Shown here: positions 1 through 7,688 of the stretch, piece by piece
How the letters are laid out: every line of letters begins with the position of its first letter
Position numbering within the stretch: the stretch's first letter is position 1
Assembly: GCA_025363775.1 (NCBI GenBank)
Contig: JANYLG010000210.1
Coordinates: 1 to 40,476 of the forward strand
Origin: Acidobacteriota bacterium
Lineage (GTDB): Bacteria; Acidobacteriota; Vicinamibacteria; Vicinamibacterales; Fen-181
Reading direction: 5' to 3'
Length of the DNA stretch: 40,476 bases
Program-made: the position numbers and the translations under genes
Notes under the pieces: model-generated
What the model saw: only the letters and a program-made list of their open reading frames with translations
Databases searched by the model: none
Told to the model about the DNA's origin: nothing

Positions 1-851
1 CGTGCGAGGAGGCGGCCGAAGGTCGTGCGGACGCCGTTCACGCTCTCGCCAAAGACGTAGCTGTCGGGACGCGCGAAGTAGACGTGCTCGAACACGCACT
101 GCGAGATCGCCGCCGGGGCGAACGGCTTGATCGATCGCAGGCCCGAGGCATCGATCACGACAATCTCTCCAGGCTCGACGTCGCGCACCCACGTGGCGTC
201 GATCAGATCCATCGCGCACGTTTCCGACGCCACGACCGTCGCCTCTCCCAGGCGGCCGATCGCCAGCGGGCGGAACCCGTGCGGGTCTCGGACGGCAATC
301 AGGCGGTCCGCGGTGGCCAGCACCAGCGAGAACGCGCCGCGGATCTGCGACAGCGATTCGATGATGGCGTCTTCGACATGGGCCGCCTGCGACCGGGCGT
401 ACAGGTGAAGGATGACCTCGGAGTCGCTGCTGGTCTGGAAGATCGCGCCGCCGTGGCTCAGCGCCTCGCGCAACTCGGACGCGTTGACCAGGTTTCCGTT
501 GTGGCAGAGCGCGATCTGGCCGTGCTGGCAGTCGATGAGCATCGGCTGCGCGTTGATCAACTTGCTGGCGCCGGCCGTCGAGTAGCGGACGTGGCCGACG
601 GCGAGGCGGCCCTGGAGGCGCGCGAGTTCGGCCTCGGTGAACACGTCGGCCACGTGCCCCATGGCACGGTACGCGATCAGCCGCTCACCGTCCGACGCGG
701 CGATGCCGGCGCTCTCCTGGCCACGGTGCTGCAGCGCGTAGAGGCCCAGGTAGGCCATCTTCGAGGCTTCGGGGTGACCGAAGATGCCGAACACACCGCA
801 CTCTTCGTGGAGCTTGTCGAACATGCTGGACTGGATGATGCGTCGAGTCAC
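1..851 (-). CDS. purF: Amidophosphoribosyltransferase, N-terminal part (cut by window edge)
   Basis: PurF makes 5-phosphoribosylamine from PRPP and glutamine, the first committed step of purine synthesis, in the cytosol. About 283 residues are visible; the C-terminal phosphoribosyltransferase half lies outside the window. The Ntn glutaminase domain is clear: HEECGVFGI with the catalytic Cys, YLGLYALQHRGQESAGIA, GHVRYSTAG, CHNGNLVN and SSDSEVILHL, followed by CVFEHVYFARPDS. I chose the GTG start at 851 because it overlaps the purB stop as GTGA and has a GGGA five bases upstream. This places the catalytic Cys at residue 18, so a 17-residue propeptide would have to be removed. An internal ATG at 824 gives a shorter leader but has no Shine-Dalgarno sequence. 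The product is certain; the start is fairly sure. Confidence 0.96.
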   Translation of the reverse strand, partial: MTRRIIQSSMFDKLHEECGVFGIFGHPEASKMAYLGLYALQHRGQESAGIAASDGERLIAYRAMGHVADVFTEAELARLQGRLAVGHVRYSTAGASKLINAQPMLIDCQHGQIALCHNGNLVNASELREALSHGGAIFQTSSDSEVILHLYARSQAAHVEDAIIESLSQIRGAFSLVLATADRLIAVRDPHGFRPLAIGRLGEATVVASETCAMDLIDATWVRDVEPGEIVVIDASGLRSIKPFAPAAISQCVFEHVYFARPDSYVFGESVNGVRTTFGRLLA

Positions 852-2161
852 GATCGTCCCGCGCTCACTTCCCCGAACACGCGCCCGAAGATCCGATCGA
901 CGTGGCGCAGATGCAATGCCAGGTCGAAGGCGCGCTCGATCTCCTCGGCCGACAGCACGCCGCGCACATCCGCATCGTCGAGCAGCAGCGGCTTGAACGG
1001 CCGCGCCTCCTCGAACGAGCGCATGGCGTTGCGCTGCACCCACTCGTAGGCCTGTTCGCGGGAGGCGCCACGACGCACCAGCTCGAGCAGAATCGTCCCG
1101 GAAAAGACGACACCGCGGGAGCGTTCGAGGTTTTCCCGCATGCGGTCGGGATAGACCAGCATGTTCCGCACAATTTTCGTGAACCGTCGGAGCATGTGGT
1201 CGAGGGCGATGAAGCTGTCGGGCAGGATCACCCGCTCGACCGACGAGTGCGAGATGTCGCGCTCGTGCCAGAGCGCGACGTTCTCCATCGCCACCATCGC
1301 GTTGCCGCGCAGCAGGCGCGAGAGCCCGACGACCTGCTCGCAGCCGATTGGGTTGCGCTTGTGCGGCATGGCCGACGACCCCTTCTGGCCCGTTTCGAAC
1401 GGCTCCTCGATCTCGCCGATCTCGGTCTTCTGCAAGCCCCGAATCTCGAGCGCGAACTTCTCCAGCGAGGCGGCGGCAATGGCGAGCGCGGCCATCAGCT
1501 CCGCGTGGCGATCCCGCTGGATGATCTGTGAGGACACCGGCGCCGGATCCAGGCCGAGACGTTCGCAGACGGAGGCTTCGATCGACGGATCGAGGTGCGC
1601 GAAGGTGCCGACCGCTCCCGACAGCTTGCCGACGCTGATCACCGCGCGGGCACGCCGCACCCGTTCGATGTTCCGCTGATTCTCCGCGTACCAGAGCGCG
1701 AGCTTCAGGCCGAGCGTCATCGGCTCCGCGTGGACGCCGTGCGTCCGGCCGATCATCGGCGTGTGGCGATGCTCGTCGGCCCGGGCCCGGATGGCGTCGC
1801 CGAGCTTCGCCAGGCCGTCGAGGATGAGGTCGCACGCCTCGCGCATCTGCAGCGCCTGCGCGGTGTCGATCACGTCCGACGAGGTCAGGCCGAAGTGGAG
1901 CCAGCGTGCCTCTTCGCCCACGTGCTCTGCCACCGCCGTCGTGAAGGCGATGACATCGTGCCTGGTCTTCGCCTCGATCTCCTCGATGCGCGCGACATCG
2001 AAGCGGCCCCGCTCACGAATGGCCCGTGCAGCAGCCTTGGGAATGATGCCGGCCTCGGCCATCGCGTCCGCCGCCGCCACCTCCACCTGCAGCCAGCACT
2101 CGAACCGCCGCTGTTCGCTCCAGATCCGGCCCATCGCCGCGCCGGTGTATCGCGCAATCAT
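848..2161 (-). CDS. purB: Adenylosuccinate lyase
   Basis: PurB cleaves SAICAR to AICAR plus fumarate and adenylosuccinate to AMP plus fumarate, acting as a cytosolic homotetramer. The 437-residue protein has the fumarase/aspartase-superfamily signatures: HFGLTSSDVIDTAQALQ, IGRTHGVHAEPMTLG and the flexible catalytic loop KGSSAMPHKRNPI. The length matches the B. subtilis type (about 430). The reading frame is open further upstream, to 2284, but the family start MIARYTG is the ATG at 2161, which has GAGGA five bases ahead; the upstream 41 codons look non-coding. The stop overlaps the purF GTG start by four bases, so the two genes are probably translationally coupled. An inverted repeat (CACTCC/GGAGTG at 2282-2295) lies in the 169-base gap to the upstream peptidase gene. 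Confidence 0.97.
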   Translation of the reverse strand: MIARYTGAAMGRIWSEQRRFECWLQVEVAAADAMAEAGIIPKAAARAIRERGRFDVARIEEIEAKTRHDVIAFTTAVAEHVGEEARWLHFGLTSSDVIDTAQALQMREACDLILDGLAKLGDAIRARADEHRHTPMIGRTHGVHAEPMTLGLKLALWYAENQRNIERVRRARAVISVGKLSGAVGTFAHLDPSIEASVCERLGLDPAPVSSQIIQRDRHAELMAALAIAAASLEKFALEIRGLQKTEIGEIEEPFETGQKGSSAMPHKRNPIGCEQVVGLSRLLRGNAMVAMENVALWHERDISHSSVERVILPDSFIALDHMLRRFTKIVRNMLVYPDRMRENLERSRGVVFSGTILLELVRRGASREQAYEWVQRNAMRSFEEARPFKPLLLDDADVRGVLSAEEIERAFDLALHLRHVDRIFGRVFGEVSAGRS

Positions 2162-2330
2162 GAGGTCCTCACCACACATCGCCCCGTGCCAGACACCCGT
2201 CCACGCATCGATCACGGGAGTGATTTCGTCCACGCCGCTTCCGTCCACGACCGTGCGGGAACACCACTCCCGCTGGGCCATCACTCCGTGGAGTGGTTTC
2301 GTCGCACACAGGCCACCCGCCGGGGGAGTT

Positions 2331-3590
2331 TCAGCCCAGGTGCAACCGTTCCGCGGGGTACTTCCAGCCGTCCAACGGGCCGAGGACGGTTCCCGCGAGC
2401 ACCACGTCCGAGAACAGGTCGGCCGCGACGCGCTGCAGATCCTCGGCCGTCACCCGCTCGATGCCATCGAGCGTTTCGTCCAGGCTGAACTGGCGGTCGA
2501 AGTAGATTTCCTGGCGCGCGATGTGCGACATGCGGCTGGCCGTGTTCTCGAGGCTCAGCACCAGGCTGCCCTTGATATGGTCTTTCGCCCGCCGCAGTTC
2601 CGCCTCGGGAACCTCCGTGTTCTTGATGCCGCGCAGTTCCTCGACCGTCAGGTCGATCACCTCGCCCACCGCTTCACTGGCGCAACCGGCATAAATCGTC
2701 AGGGAGCCCGCATCGCGGTAGGCGCTGAGGCTGCTGAACACCGCGTAGGCCAGACCGCGTTTCTCCCGCACGTTCTGGAACAAACGCGAACTCATCGAGC
2801 CGCCCAACAGGGTGTTCAGCACATAGGTGACGTACCGGTCGCCGTGGCTCTGGGCATAGCTGGCCGTGCCGAGGCAGATGTGGCTCTGCTCCAGGTCCTT
2901 GTTCCGAACCGCGAACTTCGGCGCGACAATGGGCGCCCGGTCGGCGGCCACGTCGCCCCTCGGCTCGATGTCGGCGAACGCCTTCTCCACCAGCGCCCGC
3001 ACGTACGCGTGTTCGAGGTTGCCGGCCGCTGAAATCACAAAGTTGTTCGCCGTGTAGATCCGGCGGAAATACTCATGCAGCGACTCCTGGGTCAGCGCCT
3101 CCACCGTCTCCCGCGTGCCCAGGATCGGCCGGCCGAGGGGATGCCCTTCCCAGAAGCTCTGGGTGAACAGTTCGTGGACGAGGTCGTCCGGCGTGTCCTC
3201 GACCATCTTGATTTCTTCGAGGACCACCTTTTTCTCGCGCTCGATGTCGTCCGCGCCGAGAGCCGGATGCAAGACGATGTCCGACAGGACGTCGAGTGCG
3301 CGGGGCAGGTGCTCGTCGAGCACCTTGATGTAATAGCTGGCGTACTCCTTGGAGGTGAAGGCATCGAGTTGGCCGCCGATCGAGTCGATCGCCTGCGCGA
3401 TGTCCTCGGCGCTCCGCGTCGCGGTGCCCTTGAACAGCATGTGCTCGACAAAATGGGCGATGCCGCTCCGGTCCTCGGGTTCGTGCCGGGAACCACGCGT
3501 CAGCCACACCCCGACGCTGATCGAGCGCACGTGGGGCATCGACTCGGTGAGCAGGCGAAGACCGTTGCCAAGGACCTCACGGACAATCAT
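2331..3590 (-). CDS. M16 family zinc metallopeptidase (insulinase/processing-peptidase-like)
   Basis: This is a single-unit M16 peptidase of about 419 residues, the size of bacterial processing-peptidase-like proteins (B. subtilis YmxG/MlpA type). The inverted zinc motif HFVEH is at residues 46-50 of this start, and the third ligand Glu is about 76 residues later, in VVLEEIKMVEDTPDD. The C-terminal M16 domain carries LGGSMSSRLFQNVREKRGLAY, whose Arg/Tyr pair is typical of substrate binding. No signal peptide is visible, so it is probably cytosolic. The ATG at 3590 (MIVREVLGNG) has AAAGGA about 12 bases ahead; a GTG at 3611 would add seven residues. It lies upstream of purB on the same strand and has its own promoter at 3727-3755. 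The physiological substrate is unknown. Confidence 0.93.
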   Translation of the reverse strand: MIVREVLGNGLRLLTESMPHVRSISVGVWLTRGSRHEPEDRSGIAHFVEHMLFKGTATRSAEDIAQAIDSIGGQLDAFTSKEYASYYIKVLDEHLPRALDVLSDIVLHPALGADDIEREKKVVLEEIKMVEDTPDDLVHELFTQSFWEGHPLGRPILGTRETVEALTQESLHEYFRRIYTANNFVISAAGNLEHAYVRALVEKAFADIEPRGDVAADRAPIVAPKFAVRNKDLEQSHICLGTASYAQSHGDRYVTYVLNTLLGGSMSSRLFQNVREKRGLAYAVFSSLSAYRDAGSLTIYAGCASEAVGEVIDLTVEELRGIKNTEVPEAELRRAKDHIKGSLVLSLENTASRMSHIARQEIYFDRQFSLDETLDGIERVTAEDLQRVAADLFSDVVLAGTVLGPLDGWKYPAERLHLG

Positions 3591-3726
3591 GGGGCGGTTC
3601 GGTCCTTTCACCGTGGGGTGACGACAGGCTCCGGGAATCGGAGCGTGCGCACGTGATTGCGATCCGGCTGGATGAATGGCTGCAAGTACTTGAAGGACAA
3701 CGAATTATCACCAACCAGCCCAAGCC

Positions 3727-3755
3727 ATCATAGCATGCCGTAGCCCGCCCTTCAA
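3727..3755 (-). promoter_or_regulatory. Sigma70-type promoter for the M16 peptidase gene
   Basis: On the minus strand TTGAAG (3755-3750) and TATGAT (3732-3727) are separated by exactly 17 bases. This predicts transcription starting near 3720 and a leader of about 130 bases before the peptidase start. The call rests on sequence match only. Confidence 0.55.
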
Positions 3756-3814
3756 CGGGAAGGTTCCCCCGCGGATCGGGCATAATAACTCCAGGAACCC
3801 TCCACGAAAGTCAG

Positions 3815-4906
3815 GTGACCGTGCCGCCGACCAGCCTCCTGCCCGACATCGCCGGGCTCGAACGACAAGAACTCGAATCCCTGCTACGGGAAAGGGGGAT
3901 CGAGGCTTATCGCGCCAGCCAGCTCTTCCGCTGGGTGTTCAAACGCGGCGTGACGGACTTCGCGGAGATGACCGACCTGTCGAAGTCGCTCCGCGCGCGT
4001 CTCCCGGAGCTCTTCCGCGTTTCCCGCCCGGCCGTGATCGGCCGCGAGCACTCCGCCGACGGCACGGCGAAGCTTCTGCTGGAACTCGACGACCACCGGC
4101 GGGTCGAGTCGGTGTTCATCCCGGACTCGCCGGGGCAGACGTTCTGTATCTCGACGCAGGTCGGGTGCGCGATGAGGTGTGCCTTCTGCCTGACCGGCAA
4201 GATGGGTCTTGCCCGCCACCTGACCTCCGGCGAAATCGTCGGGCAGGTGCGCGTGTTGGCCGAAGAGTTCGGACTCCTCGACGCGCGCTTCAACATCGTG
4301 TTGATGGGGATGGGCGAGCCCCTTCACAACTACGACGAGACGATGAAGGCGCTGCGGATCCTCGGCGACCCAGACGGCCTGGCCGTGTCGCCGCGCCGCG
4401 TCACGATCTCGACGGTGGGGCTGGTGCCGGCGCTCGAGCGGCTTGCGCAGGAGGCCTACATGCCGAACCTGGCCGTGTCCCTCCACGCCACGACCGAGGC
4501 GCAGCGCGACCTGCTGGTCCCGCTCAACAAGAAGTACAACATCGCCGAGGTCATCGAGGCGTGCCGGCGGTTCCCAATCAATCGCCGGAGCCGGATCACG
4601 TTCGAGTATGTGATGCTGGCCGGGGTGAACGACAGCCGGGAGGACGCCAAGCGCCTGGTCTCGCTGCTGAACGGCATCCGATCGAAAGTGAACCTGATCC
4701 CGCTGAACGAGGCCGTCGGCATCCCGTTCTCGCGTCCCACCGACGAGCGCGTGGACGAATTTGCGCAGATCCTTGCCGACCGGCACCTGACCGTTTCCGT
4801 CCGCAAGAGCCGCGGTCGCGACATCCGCGCGGCGTGCGGACAACTGATCGTGGAAGGGACGCAGAAATCCGCCGGCCAGAAACTCGCGGCGGCGATGCCG
4901 ACATAG
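3815..4906 (+). CDS. rlmN: Dual-specificity 23S rRNA A2503 / tRNA A37 C2-methyltransferase RlmN
   Basis: RlmN is a radical-SAM enzyme that methylates C2 of A2503 in 23S rRNA and of A37 in some tRNAs. The 363-residue protein has the radical-SAM cluster motif CAMRCAFC (Cys118, Cys122, Cys125), GMGEP at 165-169 and the methyl-carrying Cys near the C terminus in RAACGQL (Cys341); the family uses this Cys as the transient methylation site. The N-terminal accessory domain (QLFRWVFKRGVTDFAEMTDLSK style) is complete. The start is GTG at 3815 with only a weak Shine-Dalgarno sequence; a CATAAT at 3781-3786 could be its -10. It is transcribed toward the 6S RNA candidate and the DUF4126 gene. Confidence 0.97.
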   Translation: MTVPPTSLLPDIAGLERQELESLLRERGIEAYRASQLFRWVFKRGVTDFAEMTDLSKSLRARLPELFRVSRPAVIGREHSADGTAKLLLELDDHRRVESVFIPDSPGQTFCISTQVGCAMRCAFCLTGKMGLARHLTSGEIVGQVRVLAEEFGLLDARFNIVLMGMGEPLHNYDETMKALRILGDPDGLAVSPRRVTISTVGLVPALERLAQEAYMPNLAVSLHATTEAQRDLLVPLNKKYNIAEVIEACRRFPINRRSRITFEYVMLAGVNDSREDAKRLVSLLNGIRSKVNLIPLNEAVGIPFSRPTDERVDEFAQILADRHLTVSVRKSRGRDIRAACGQLIVEGTQKSAGQKLAAAMPT

Positions 4907-4932
4907 TCGTCATCGCCACGACGAGAAGCCTA

Positions 4933-5146
4933 GACCCGACATTGACCACCGCCAGCGTTTTTAAAGCCCAGACTGTCGCTCTTCGGGTCCTGTCGGCGAG
5001 CAGCCCCACCCGTCCTCGGCGCCAACAGCGCTTGTCACGCGAGAGGCGCCTGCGCGGCGGGTGGGGCGCCCCGCTCACCGCCACCCGCTTGTGCGGGTTT
5101 TGAAACTGGTTCTGGCCGCAGAGGGCACAGTGGTTGAATCCGGATC
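4933..5146 (-). ncRNA. ssrS: 6S RNA candidate (ssrS-like)
   Basis: The gap between rlmN and the DUF4126 gene folds on the minus strand as a 6S-like rod of about 214 nt. A long closing stem pairs 5146-5128 (GATCCGG.ATT..CCACTG) with 4951-4933 (CGGTGG..AAT.TCGGGTC), with small bulges. It opens into a large internal bubble whose 5' side holds a perfect hairpin ACCCGC-ACAA-GCGGGT (5098-5083). Beyond it a long terminal stem pairs GAGC and GCCCCACCCG with CGGGTGGGGC and GCTC. From memory, the 5' bubble resembles E. coli 6S (TTTCA, then a CACAAG hairpin, then GTGGCG), and CTTTAAAA on the 3' side recalls CCTTAAAAC. 6S RNA binds sigma70 RNA polymerase as an open-promoter mimic. No clear promoter or U-run terminator was found, so processing from the DUF4126 transcript is possible. 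Confidence 0.55.
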
Positions 5147-5155
5147 GGATCCCCT

Positions 5156-5764
5156 TCAGGCCGTCGGCGCAGCCGGCTTTCGCCGCCCGCGGATAGCGCG
5201 GATGCCCAGCGGGATCATGACGGCCAGGCCGGCCAGCGCGACCAGCACCACCCCGAGGGCCAGCAGCGGTTGCAGGAGCGCCAGCGGCGTCATGACGACC
5301 GCGATCGCGTCTTCGAGCAGGCTCAGCCAGATGCCGATGCCGAAAAAGTGACCGCCCACCGACGCGGCGGCCAGGCGGGTTCCGGCCTTCCCGGCGTGGG
5401 CCGACAGCGCCACGCCGCCGGCGATCAACAGCAGTGCCACCTCGATCGGTTCGGGCAACCCCGCGCCGCCGATCGTCCTCCACGCGATCCATGCCGCGCC
5501 CGCCGGGCGGACCACGGTGTGAATTGCGTCCCAGACGTGATCCACGGCCGGAATCTTGTCGGCGAGGAACTCGACCAGATACATCACGCCGGCGGCGCCG
5601 AGCACCGCCGGGTGCGCGAGCACGAACAGGCCCCCCAGTTGTGGCGGCGGCGCCACCCAGCCGAGCCGGATCGACAGGCCGATGACGACGATCGTCGCGT
5701 AGAGGTTGAGCCCCGCCGCGAAGGCGAATCCGAGCGTGGTGCCGAGCAGCGCGAGCGTCTTCAC
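5156..5764 (-). CDS. DUF4126-family membrane protein
   Basis: A 202-residue hydrophobic protein with an N-terminal segment LGFAFAAGLNLYATIVVIGL, a middle part with LVEFLADKIPAVDHVWDAIH, and four to five further membrane segments. That central pattern (VEFVADKIPxxDxxWDxxH) is typical of DUF4126 proteins, whose biochemical role is unknown. Its GTG start overlaps the mtaB stop as GTGA, so it is the second gene of an mtaB-DUF4126 unit. Its stop lies only about ten bases from the start of the 6S RNA candidate. Confidence 0.9.
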   Translation of the reverse strand: MKTLALLGTTLGFAFAAGLNLYATIVVIGLSIRLGWVAPPPQLGGLFVLAHPAVLGAAGVMYLVEFLADKIPAVDHVWDAIHTVVRPAGAAWIAWRTIGGAGLPEPIEVALLLIAGGVALSAHAGKAGTRLAAASVGGHFFGIGIWLSLLEDAIAVVMTPLALLQPLLALGVVLVALAGLAVMIPLGIRAIRGRRKPAAPTA

Positions 5765-7011
5765 TGCACCACCTCCCCCCGGAGCGGGCTGATCGAGACA
5801 ACCCGGACCCGCACCCGCTCATTTCGGGCGTGTCCCGGGGCGATCCGCAGCTTCAAGTAGTTGTCCGTCAACGCCAGCGACCCGTCCTCCAGCGTGAGCG
5901 CCGGCCGCTGCCGACCCACCTGGCGTTCGATGAAGCGCCGGTTCAGCTCGCGCCCGACCGCGCGTACCAGTTCGGCCCGGTCACGGATCACCGCGCTCGG
6001 AACCTTCCCCGCCAGGTACGATGCCTGGGTGCCCGGGCGGTCGGAATACGGAAACACGTGCAGGTGGGTCAACGGAGACCCACGCAGGTAGGTGACCTGC
6101 TCCTCGAATTCGCGATCCGTCTCTCCCGGAAACCCGACCATCACATCGCTGCCGATCGCCGCCTCGGGCATGCGCGCGCGGACGAGGTCAACGAGCGCCC
6201 GGTAGCTGCAAAGCGTGTAGGGCCGCCGCATGGCCGCGAGCACCCGGTCGCTCGCGTGCTGAAGCGGCAGGTGAAGATGTGGAGCGAATCGGGGCGAACG
6301 CGCCAGGACATCGACGACCTCTTCGCCGCAGTCCATCGGCTCGATCGAACTGAGGCGAAACGTCACGTCCCGCGACTCGACCTCGCGACCGAGCGCGCCG
6401 AGCAGGTCCAGCAGCGAGCAGGGCGGCTGCAGGTCCCTGCCGTATGAACCCAGGTGCACGCCGGTCAGCCACAGTTCCTTGAAGCCGGCTGACGAAAGGC
6501 GCCGCACATCCTCGAGCACGTGCGACACCGGACGGCTCCGGCTGGCCCCACGCGTGCTCGGGACAATGCAGTAGGCGCACCGCTCGTCGCACCCGGTCTG
6601 AACACAAAGCGGATACGCGGTGCGTCCCCTGCCGCCCGGGCGCAGGCCTGGAGGGAGGGCGGCCGGGGCTCGAGACACCATCTCCCCCGACAGCCACTCG
6701 CCAATGCCGCCCTTCTGGTCGTTCCGCAGCAGGCGGATGACCCCGGGCAGCGCGCCCACCTCGCCTGGCCGGCGTGTCGCGTAACAACCGGTTGCGACGA
6801 TTCGGGCCGCCGGATTAATCCTGGCGACCCCTCGAATCGCGTGGCGGGCCGCCCGATCGGCCGCCGCGGTCACCGTGCAGGTATTGACCACGACGACGTC
6901 CGCCGACTCGGACGGCGCCGGCACACCTCCGCCTGCCTGCAGATCGTGTTCGATCTGGCACGAGTCTGCCTGGTTGGCGCGGCATCCAAAGGTCAGGACC
7001 GAGTACTTCAT
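5761..7011 (-). CDS. mtaB: tRNA N6-threonylcarbamoyladenosine methylthiotransferase MtaB
   Basis: MtaB converts t6A37 of ANN-decoding tRNAs to ms2t6A37 using two [4Fe-4S] clusters. Of 416 residues, the N-terminal MTTase domain contributes Cys10 (FGCRANQAD), Cys45 (VVNTCTVT) and Cys76 (VATGCYA); the radical-SAM core has QTGCDERCAYCIVPSTRG with Cys141, Cys145 and Cys148. The C-terminal part (from about 345) is a TRAM-like domain. The short linker and the FGCRANQAD motif favour MtaB over MiaB or RimO. The ATG at 7011 is the family start; the reading frame continues upstream only through repeat sequence and antisense to purE. There is no good Shine-Dalgarno sequence. It follows purE with a 55-base gap filled by a palindromic repeat. 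Confidence 0.94.
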   Translation of the reverse strand: MKYSVLTFGCRANQADSCQIEHDLQAGGGVPAPSESADVVVVNTCTVTAAADRAARHAIRGVARINPAARIVATGCYATRRPGEVGALPGVIRLLRNDQKGGIGEWLSGEMVSRAPAALPPGLRPGGRGRTAYPLCVQTGCDERCAYCIVPSTRGASRSRPVSHVLEDVRRLSSAGFKELWLTGVHLGSYGRDLQPPCSLLDLLGALGREVESRDVTFRLSSIEPMDCGEEVVDVLARSPRFAPHLHLPLQHASDRVLAAMRRPYTLCSYRALVDLVRARMPEAAIGSDVMVGFPGETDREFEEQVTYLRGSPLTHLHVFPYSDRPGTQASYLAGKVPSAVIRDRAELVRAVGRELNRRFIERQVGRQRPALTLEDGSLALTDNYLKLRIAPGHARNERVRVRVVSISPLRGEVVQ

Positions 7012-7022
7012 GCGATCTGTAC

Positions 7023-7070
7023 GGGCGGGTTTGAAACCGTAAGGGCGGGTTTGAAACCCGCCCCTACTAC
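7023..7070. repeat. Palindromic GGGCGGGTTT element abutting the purE stop
   Basis: A direct repeat GGGCGGGTTTGAAAC occurs at 7023-7037 and 7043-7057. The second copy runs into a perfect ten-base-pair hairpin, GGGCGGGTTT-G-AAACCCGCCC (7043-7063), followed by CCCTAC. The purE stop TAG (7069-7067) is at its edge and a second in-frame TAG comes from the element's own end. It fills most of the purE-mtaB spacer and could act as a terminator-like or mRNA-stabilising stem. Confidence 0.8.
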
Positions 7071-7561
7071 GCCGACAATTTCTCAGCGGCCCTGTCCACG
7101 TTTTCCGCCAGTGTCTTCTTGTAGGTCTCCAGCCTGGCCGCGAGGGTGACGTCGCCGATCGCGAGAATCTGAGCGGCAAGAACGGCGGCGTTGATCGCGC
7201 CGGGCTTGCCGATCGAGACGGTGGCCACCGGCACGCCCGGCGGCATCTGCACGGTGGACAGCAGCGCGTCGAGCCCCTTGAGGGCGGACGAATCGATGGG
7301 CACGCCAATCACGGGACAGGTGGTGTGCGCGGCGACCATCCCAGCCAGGTGCGCGGCGGCACCCGCGCCGACGATGAAGACCTTCACGCCTCGCGCGGGA
7401 GCCTCGTCGAGCAACCGTTGCACGCGCGCGGGCGAGCGGTGGGCGGACGCCACGGTCATCTCGCACGGGATGCCGAACTCCCGCAACAGGTCCACGGCCG
7501 GCTGCATCACGGGCGCGTCGGAACCTGAACCCATCAGGACGAGGACGGCAATCTGGGACAT
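7067..7561 (-). CDS. purE: N5-carboxyaminoimidazole ribonucleotide mutase, class I PurE
   Basis: PurE converts N5-CAIR to CAIR in purine synthesis. The 164-residue protein has the class I signatures MGSGSD, SAHRSP and GAGAAAHLAGMVAAHTTCPV plus IGKPGAINAA, and the usual length for an octameric bacterial PurE. The ATG at 7561 has GAGG six bases ahead; an upstream start at 7573 would add only four residues. A class I enzyme normally needs PurK to supply N5-CAIR, and purK is not in this window. It lies downstream of purD on the same strand with a 117-base gap containing a tandem heptamer repeat. Confidence 0.97.
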   Translation of the reverse strand: MSQIAVLVLMGSGSDAPVMQPAVDLLREFGIPCEMTVASAHRSPARVQRLLDEAPARGVKVFIVGAGAAAHLAGMVAAHTTCPVIGVPIDSSALKGLDALLSTVQMPPGVPVATVSIGKPGAINAAVLAAQILAIGDVTLAARLETYKKTLAENVDRAAEKLSA

Positions 7562-7591
7562 GGATGGCCTCAACGAGATGAAAATGACCGA

Positions 7592-7688
7592 CAGCTGATA
7601 GCTGATAGCTGATAGCTGATAGCTGGCAGCGGGCAGCCCGCGGGCAACGGACGCTGCTCCGCTGTCAGCTGCCGGCTGTCAGCTGCCA
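7592..7688. repeat. AGCTGAT tandem heptamer with inverted partner, at the purD 3' end
   Basis: Four perfect AGCTGAT heptamers (7593-7620) are followed by AGCTGGCAGC, and an inverted version with GCTGTCAGCTGCC units occupies 7660-7688, so the block can fold on itself. The purD stop (TGA, 7681-7679) is part of the inverted arm. Repeats of this kind are common as spurious SYQLSAIS-type translations in many genomes (general knowledge). No function is assigned. Confidence 0.8.

Noticed and set aside
5083-5101. Plus-strand intrinsic terminator for rlmN (ACCCGC-TTGT-GCGGGT plus TTT)
   Set aside because: The stem fits as the small hairpin inside the 6S RNA candidate on the other strand, lies 177 bases after rlmN, and has only a short T-run.
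7593-7620. Possible CRISPR-like repeat array
   Set aside because: Units are seven bases with no spacers and no cas genes nearby; it is a tandem heptamer.
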